Source of the DNA: DATAQC01 sp038232455
GTDB taxonomy: Bacteria; Actinomycetota; Acidimicrobiia; Acidimicrobiales; AC-14
Assembly (NCBI GenBank): GCA_038232455.1
Contig: JBBSHU010000116.1
Location: forward strand, 1-8,742
Length of the DNA stretch: 8,742 bases
Direction: 5' to 3'
Shown here: piece after piece, positions 5,203-8,742 of the stretch
Layout: each line of letters starts with the position of its first letter
How positions within the stretch are numbered: position 1 is the stretch's first letter
Translations under genes and position numbers: made by a program
Notes under the pieces: model-generated
The model's database searches: none
Told to the model about the DNA's origin: nothing
What the model saw: the letters and a program-made list of their open reading frames with translations, nothing else

Positions 5203-6923
5203 GACAGGGGCCCGCCGGTCGGACGACGGGGCCTTCTCGCCGGGTGTCGGCGAGAGTAGCGGGATGGGCGGCAGGCACGAGGCCAGCTCTCCGTCGCAGT
5301 GCACGAGGCGGATGCGGTGGGCCTCGGCGTCGAGCCACGACGCCACGCAGGCGAGCTCGTCGACCAGATGCCGGGCGAGGGGGACATCGGGTCGGTCGCC
5401 AGGCTCAGGCCCGGCGTCCCACTCGGCCGGCCACAGGTCGAGGGCGTCGTGGTCGGCGTCGGCGGCGTCGAGGAGGCGGCCGCAGTCGAGCACCAGGCGA
5501 CGCGGGGGACGCGACGACCCATCGCGTGGGGCCAATTCGAGCTCGACCCGGCCCGCCCGACGCAGCCGGTCGACGCGACGCTGGCGGTGCAGGGCCCGGG
5601 CCAGGGCCTGGGCCCGGTCACGCGTAACGGCCGCGTCCTCGTAGCGCTCGGCCTCGGCCAGGGCCGTCATGCGCCGGCGGAGGGGCTCGAGAAGCACGGC
5701 CGGGTCGACGGTGAGCCCGGCCACGACCTGGCCCACGAGGACGCCGTAGTCGGCCTCGCTCACCGTGCCTGCGCACGGGCAGGTGGCCACGCCGAGCTGG
5801 GCCGGGCTGCACGGCCACTCCCGTACGGGCGCCCCGGGCGCCTGGTGCACCGGCGGATCGGCACCGCCGACTCGATGGCCTCGGCGACCTGACGTGCCGC
5901 TCCCGACGACGAGAGGGGGCCCAGGTAGAGGCACGCGTCGGCGCGGGCCGTTCGCACCACCGACAGCCGGGGGAAACGCTCGTCGAGGGTGAGCTTGAGG
6001 TAGGCGTAGCGGCGCCACAGCTTCGAGCGACGGTTGAACGGGGGAAGGTGGCGGTGGATGAGTCGCACCTCGAGCACTCCTGCCTCCAGCGGCCCCGGGC
6101 ACACCACGTGGTCGATTGCGACCGTCTCCCGCAGGAGCTGGCTGACCTTGCGACGCTCGTCGCCCGAGAAGTACGAGCGCACCCGGCTGCGCAGCTCGGT
6201 GGCCTTGCCCACGTAGAGCACCCGCCCCCCGAGGCCCTTGAAGAGGTAGACCCCGGGCCGGCGGGGGAGGGAGGCCGTGAGCCGGAGCTTGCCCACCTGG
6301 GGATGGGCCCGGATGGTGGGTAGCTCGAGGAGGTCGTCGAGGCCCAGCACGCCCAGGCTCCCAGCCCGCTCCAGCAGGGCGTGGAGGAGGTCGGCCGTGG
6401 CCAACGCGTCGTCGAGGGCCCGGTGACTCGGCCGGTGGGCCAGGCGGAGCCGCTCGGCCAAGGTGGAAAGGCGGCAGTTGGGCACCTCGTCGCGCACGAG
6501 GCGGCGGGCCAGGGCACAGGTGTCGACCACGGGGTTGGCCAGCGGGGGATACCCGCCGGTGATGGCGGCCGCCTGGAGGAAGCTCATGTCGAAGCGCACG
6601 TTGTGGCCGACCAGTACGGCGTCGCCGGCGAACTCGAGGAAGGCGGCCAGCACGTTGTGGACGGGCGGGGCGGGGATGACCATGGCCTCGGTGATGCCGG
6701 TGAGCACCACGATCTCGCGGGGGATGGCCATGCCCGGGTTGACCAGGGTCTGGAAGGTTCCGAGGCACTCGCCGCCCCGGACCTTCACGGCCCCGAACTC
6801 GGTGATGGCGCAGGCCGTGGGCGACGCTCCCGTGGTCTCCAGGTCGACCACGCAGAACGTGACCTGGTGCAGGGGCGTGCCGAGCTCGTCGAAGGAACGT
6901 TGGTTTTCGATCAACCGCGGCAC
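5176..6923 (-). CDS. DEDD (DnaQ-like) exonuclease fused to UvrC-like GIY-YIG nuclease, with a -1 frameshift
   Basis: SOS-type DNA-repair nuclease, homologous in layout to M. tuberculosis Rv2191. Numbered from the GTG at 6923: exonuclease motifs VVDLETTG (D27, E29), GHNVRFD (D112) and HRALDD (H167, D172); then GIY-YIG GVYLF (224-228), VLYVGKA (235-241) and catalytic-type Glu in LEAGVLE (about 279-285). The UvrC-like RRC (C359) follows. The frame then breaks: unshifted reading ends at TGA 5760-5762 (387 residues), whereas the -1 frame from 5832 continues with PCSPAQLGVATCPCAG, a UVR helix (LEPLRRRMTALAEAERYEDA) and a C-terminal domain to the stop at 5176. The joined product is about 582 residues, normal for the family. 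The shift lies on CCCGGGG (5838-5832). GTG 6923 was chosen because it lies 7 bases after the -10, implying a leaderless mRNA; the longer open frame to 6974 runs through the promoter. The 3' end overlaps trpD. Confidence 0.85.
5235..5255. terminator. Perfect 8-bp hairpin downstream of trpD, possible bidirectional terminator
   Basis: TCTCGCCG, loop GGTGT, CGGCGAGA form a perfect 8-bp GC-rich stem 32 bases after the trpD stop. It lies inside the last codons of the convergent nuclease gene. It has no T tract on either strand, so termination would be imperfect or of the tractless kind proposed in actinobacteria. Confidence 0.4.
5832..5838 (-). other. Frameshift site CCCGGGG in the DEDD/GIY-YIG nuclease gene
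   Basis: In the zero frame the minus strand reads CGC CCG GGG CGC CCG TAC, so the heptamer C-CCG-GGG has the X-XXY-YYZ phasing of a -1 slippery site. A slip there gives ...RRCTRRPG-APVREWPCSP..., joining the two halves of a UvrC-type Cys cluster with no gap. Loss of one G from an original run of five would give the same joint, so the sequence alone cannot separate the two explanations. Sequence just downstream can pair (GTGGCC with GGCCAC about 30 bases on). Confidence 0.8.
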
Positions 6924-6930
6924 GGTGGTG

Positions 6931-6959
6931 AACTTAATCGAACAGGTGTTCGTACACAA
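6931..6959 (-). promoter_or_regulatory. Promoter of the DEDD/GIY-YIG nuclease gene
   Basis: Minus strand: -35 TTGTGT (6959-6954), a 17-base spacer and -10 TAAGTT (6936-6931). Seven bases after the -10 comes the GTG at 6923, so transcription and translation probably start at the same base. Confidence 0.6.
6939..6952. promoter_or_regulatory. LexA operator (SOS box) of the DEDD/GIY-YIG nuclease gene
   Basis: CGAACAGGTGTTCG, identical to the site at 207-220 and preceded by a T on the plus strand, fills the spacer between -35 and -10, ending two bases from the -10. LexA bound here should repress the nuclease gene. The divergent small CXXC gene begins 49 bases away and might also be affected, but its own -10 is outside the box. 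Confidence 0.78.
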
Positions 6960-6985
6960 GGCCCCGAAACGCACCCGCCCGGCAC

Positions 6986-6991
6986 TACGAT
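6986..6991 (+). promoter_or_regulatory. Candidate -10 for the two-CXXC gene
   Basis: TACGAT (TANNNT) ends 9 bases before the GTG at 7001. With no Shine-Dalgarno visible, a leaderless or nearly leaderless transcript is likely. No clear -35. Confidence 0.4.
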
Positions 6992-7000
6992 GGGGCGACC

Positions 7001-7276
7001 GTGTCCTCCGCCATCACGCGCTACCGCTGCTCCGCATGCGGCAACCTCACCCGCTTCGACGTCACGACCACGCGTCGCACCCGGGCGTTCCACCACTACT
7101 CGCTGAGCGGCGACCTGTCGGTGGAGGATCCCGAGGTGCTGAACGAGGTCGTGGAGGTGGTGTCCTGCCGGTGGTGCGGGTCGGGTCGTGCCGTCGAGCC
7201 GCTTCCGGTTGCCGACGTGGCGGAGGCTGACCAGGCCGACGCCGACGACGCCCCGGCCGAGCCGTCGGGAGGCTGA
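7001..7276 (+). CDS. Small two-CXXC, zinc-ribbon-like protein of unknown function
   Basis: A 91-residue protein. An N-terminal knuckle YRCSACGNLTRFDV (8-21; C10, C13) and a second knuckle VSCRWCGSG (54-62; C56, C59) flank a middle segment rich in Arg and His (TTRRTRAFHHYSLSGDL), which is followed by an acidic helix (VEDPEVLNEVVEVV). Two CXXC pairs about 45 residues apart are typical of a single structural zinc site, so I expect a zinc-ribbon fold. The last 25 residues are a disordered Asp/Ala-rich acidic tail. I recognise the pattern as a conserved actinobacterial hypothetical but know no function. GTG 7001 follows a TANNNT element. The gene is divergent from the SOS-controlled nuclease and is probably co-transcribed with the NYN-domain gene that starts about 20 bases after its stop. 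Confidence 0.82.
   Translation: MSSAITRYRCSACGNLTRFDVTTTRRTRAFHHYSLSGDLSVEDPEVLNEVVEVVSCRWCGSGRAVEPLPVADVAEADQADADDAPAEPSGG
7267..7272 (+). promoter_or_regulatory. Ribosome-binding site GGGAGG at the gene junction
   Basis: GGGAGG lies inside the last codons of the two-CXXC gene, directly before its TGA. It is 24 bases from the TTG at 7297, the first usual start in the next frame. Either ribosomes re-initiate after the stop, or the downstream gene starts earlier at a non-standard codon near 7279. Confidence 0.35.
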
Positions 7277-7296
7277 CGACGCCCGCCGATCGCCTC

Positions 7297-8739
7297 TTGC
7301 GCCCGGCGTTGGAGGCGGTGATATCGGTGGCCCGGGCCGGCGAGGAAGATCTGCCGATGCGGCCCGCTCCTGTGGGCCTTCGGCCGTTCCTGCATTTTGC
7401 CAAGCTCCCGCCCCGGGCATTGGTGGCGGCGCGTCGGGCGCTCGACGCCGACGACGCCTTCCGGGCACGGGTGGCCGACGAGGTGTCCGAGGAGGCTGTG
7501 GGCCGGGCCGGATGGCTGTTCCTCGCTCGGCCCGACGGGTGGGAGGACGAGCTCGGGGCGCTGGTTCAACAGGCCGACGACGACCGAGCCCGGGTCGCCG
7601 ACCACCGGGCCGAGGACGACGCCCGCCGCCGCCTGGGGGCGGCCGAGGGGGTGGCCCGGCGGGCCGAGGAGGTGGCCGAGGCGGCCCGGGCCGAGGCTGG
7701 AAGAGCAACGACTGCCCTGGCCGAGGACCGCCGGGCCCGCCGGGCCGCCAGCCGCGAGGTCACCGAGCTGGCGGCTCGGGTGGAGGCCCTGACCGTCGAG
7801 CGCGACCAGGCCCTGGCCGAGGCCACGAGATCCCGGTCCGAGGTCGCCAGATTCCGATCGGACGCGACCACGGCCAAGGCCGGGGCAGCCACGGCCAGAG
7901 CACAGGCGGCCAGAGCGAGGACCGAAACGGCCGATGCTCTCGCCCGCGTGGAGGCGGCCGAGGCCGAGGCCACGGCGAGGCAGGACCCGGCTCAGGAGGA
8001 ACCGACGCCCTGGGTCGACCCGACATCGTTGGCCCCGTCGGTCTCCGTCGGGCAGGCTGGCGCAGATGCCCTGGCATCGGCGGCGGACGCGGCCCGAGCC
8101 CTCGGAGACGCCCTGGCCACCGCCGGCCGGGCCCTGGGTGGGGGTGACGGGGGTGCGCCTCCGCAGATCGCGGCGCCATCGATGGCCGGCACCGCCGGCG
8201 CCTCGGGTAGCCGACCGCTCGGGCCAGTTCCCACGTCGCCGCCTCCGTCTCGGGCACCACGAGCCGGGCGCACCCGACCCAAACCGCGAGTTGCTGCCCC
8301 GCTGCCACCCGCGGTCTTCGAGGAGTCGTCCGAGGCAGCCGAGCACCTGGCCCGACTGCCCGGCGTGGTGATCCTGGTCGACGGCTACAACGTGTCCCAC
8401 GCCGGCTGGCCGGGCTCGCCCATCGCCGAGCAGCGGCGCCGCCTCGTCGATGCCCTCATTGAGCTCGCGGCCCGGACGGGCGCCGACGTTCGGGTCGACT
8501 TCGACGGCGCCGACATGGTCGAGCCGCCACTGGTGGCCACGACGGCCCGTACCGTGAGGGTCAGCTTCTCGCCCCCCGACGTCGAGGCCGACGACGTCAT
8601 CGTGGCCGAGGTGGGCGAGATCCCCGCACACCGGCCTGTGGTCGTGGCCTCGAGCGACCGCCGGGTGCGCGACGAGTCTCGGGCCCGGGGCGCCAATCTC
8701 CTTCGGTCCAGCCAGCTGCTCCGCCTCCTGCGCCGCTGA
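7297..8739 (+). CDS. NYN (PIN-like) domain protein with long coiled coil
   Basis: A 480-residue protein, probably an RNA-processing nuclease. Residues 1-92 form a globular N-terminal region with LRPFLHFAKLPPRAL (28-42) and GRAGWLFLARPDGWEDEL (69-86). Residues about 93-230 are Ala/Arg/Glu-rich heptad-like sequence, predicted coiled coil, and 231-340 a low-complexity Ala/Pro/Gly linker. The C-terminal NYN domain (357-480) begins with VVILVDGYNV (D362), followed by DFDGAD (405-410), EADDVIV (E430, D432, D433) and SSDRRVRD (D454, D459), the acidic positions that bind metal in PIN-like and YacP/Rae1-type ribonucleases. The start is uncertain: TTG 7297 is the first usual start after an in-frame TGA at 7228-7230, but codons from 7273 already read LTTPADRL and run smoothly into LRPALEA. 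It lies 20 bases after the two-CXXC gene and is probably coupled to it. The stop is three bases from the window end. Confidence 0.85.
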   Translation: MRPALEAVISVARAGEEDLPMRPAPVGLRPFLHFAKLPPRALVAARRALDADDAFRARVADEVSEEAVGRAGWLFLARPDGWEDELGALVQQADDDRARVADHRAEDDARRRLGAAEGVARRAEEVAEAARAEAGRATTALAEDRRARRAASREVTELAARVEALTVERDQALAEATRSRSEVARFRSDATTAKAGAATARAQAARARTETADALARVEAAEAEATARQDPAQEEPTPWVDPTSLAPSVSVGQAGADALASAADAARALGDALATAGRALGGGDGGAPPQIAAPSMAGTAGASGSRPLGPVPTSPPPSRAPRAGRTRPKPRVAAPLPPAVFEESSEAAEHLARLPGVVILVDGYNVSHAGWPGSPIAEQRRRLVDALIELAARTGADVRVDFDGADMVEPPLVATTARTVRVSFSPPDVEADDVIVAEVGEIPAHRPVVVASSDRRVRDESRARGANLLRSSQLLRLLRR

Positions 8740-8742
8740 GGA

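Noticed and set aside
5839..6768. Upstream half of the open frame that carries the C-terminal part of the repair nuclease
   Set aside because: Upstream of 5838 this frame has Pro/Arg/Gly-rich shadow sequence; the real domains lie in the other frame there.
6947..6958. Second palindrome GTGT-TCGT-ACAC next to the SOS box
   Set aside because: Only 4-bp arms, overlapping the better LexA site; likely chance.
6924..6974. N-terminal extension of the repair nuclease to 6974
   Set aside because: These codons cover the -35, SOS box and -10, so they cannot be in the transcript from that promoter.
7096..8631. 511-codon minus-strand frame opposite the NYN gene
   Set aside because: No domain, biased Gly/Arg/Pro/Ser translation, and it is fully explained by the plus-strand gene.
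1..8742. CRISPR arrays, tRNA/rRNA genes, insertion sequences, prophage or defence islands
   Set aside because: No regularly spaced repeats, no recognisable RNA gene, no transposase or terminal repeats; gene content looks chromosomal.

Overview
The window is compact, very GC-rich DNA with short gaps, a WhiB-family regulator, TANNNT promoter elements placed directly before GTG starts, and two LexA operators of the actinobacterial type (CGAAC-N4-GTTCG). Together these point to an actinobacterium. The gene mix is compatible with an Acidimicrobiia-like lineage, but that finer placement is inference. No tRNA, rRNA, CRISPR array or insertion sequence was seen.

Left part, minus strand: a three-gene operon runs leftwards from about 3521. 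It encodes a CaCA-type cation exchanger, a four-helix membrane protein whose ATG overlaps the exchanger stop (ATGA), and an FGGY kinase that resembles glycerol kinase but has two substrate-site positions changed. Past the kinase stop, a separate promoter with a SOS box in its spacer drives the first codons of a gene that runs off the left edge, probably a DUF222/13E12-type HNH endonuclease.

Middle, plus strand: a short WhiB-family Fe-S regulator (3807-4046), then trpD (anthranilate phosphoribosyltransferase, 4132-5202). trpD overlaps tail to tail with a minus-strand DNA-repair nuclease gene (5176-6923). That gene joins a DnaQ-like DEDD exonuclease, a UvrC-like GIY-YIG nuclease, a four-cysteine UvrC-type cluster and a UVR helix. 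Its reading frame is broken by a single -1 shift at 5832-5838, exactly on a CCCGGGG heptamer in the phase needed for ribosomal -1 slippage. The break could be a programmed frameshift, a one-base sequence error or a real mutation. The gene has its own SOS box, with the same 14-base core as the one at 207-220.

Right part, plus strand: divergent from the nuclease gene lie a small two-CXXC (zinc-ribbon-like) protein and, 20 bases after its stop, a 480-residue protein with a long alanine/arginine/glutamate-rich predicted coiled coil and a C-terminal NYN (PIN-like) ribonuclease domain.

The most interesting signals are the apparent small SOS regulon (two nuclease genes under the same operator in the same promoter geometry) and the frameshift that separates the nuclease domains from the Cys-cluster/UVR module. 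I see no clear new defence system; the rest is ordinary chromosomal housekeeping with some unusual details.
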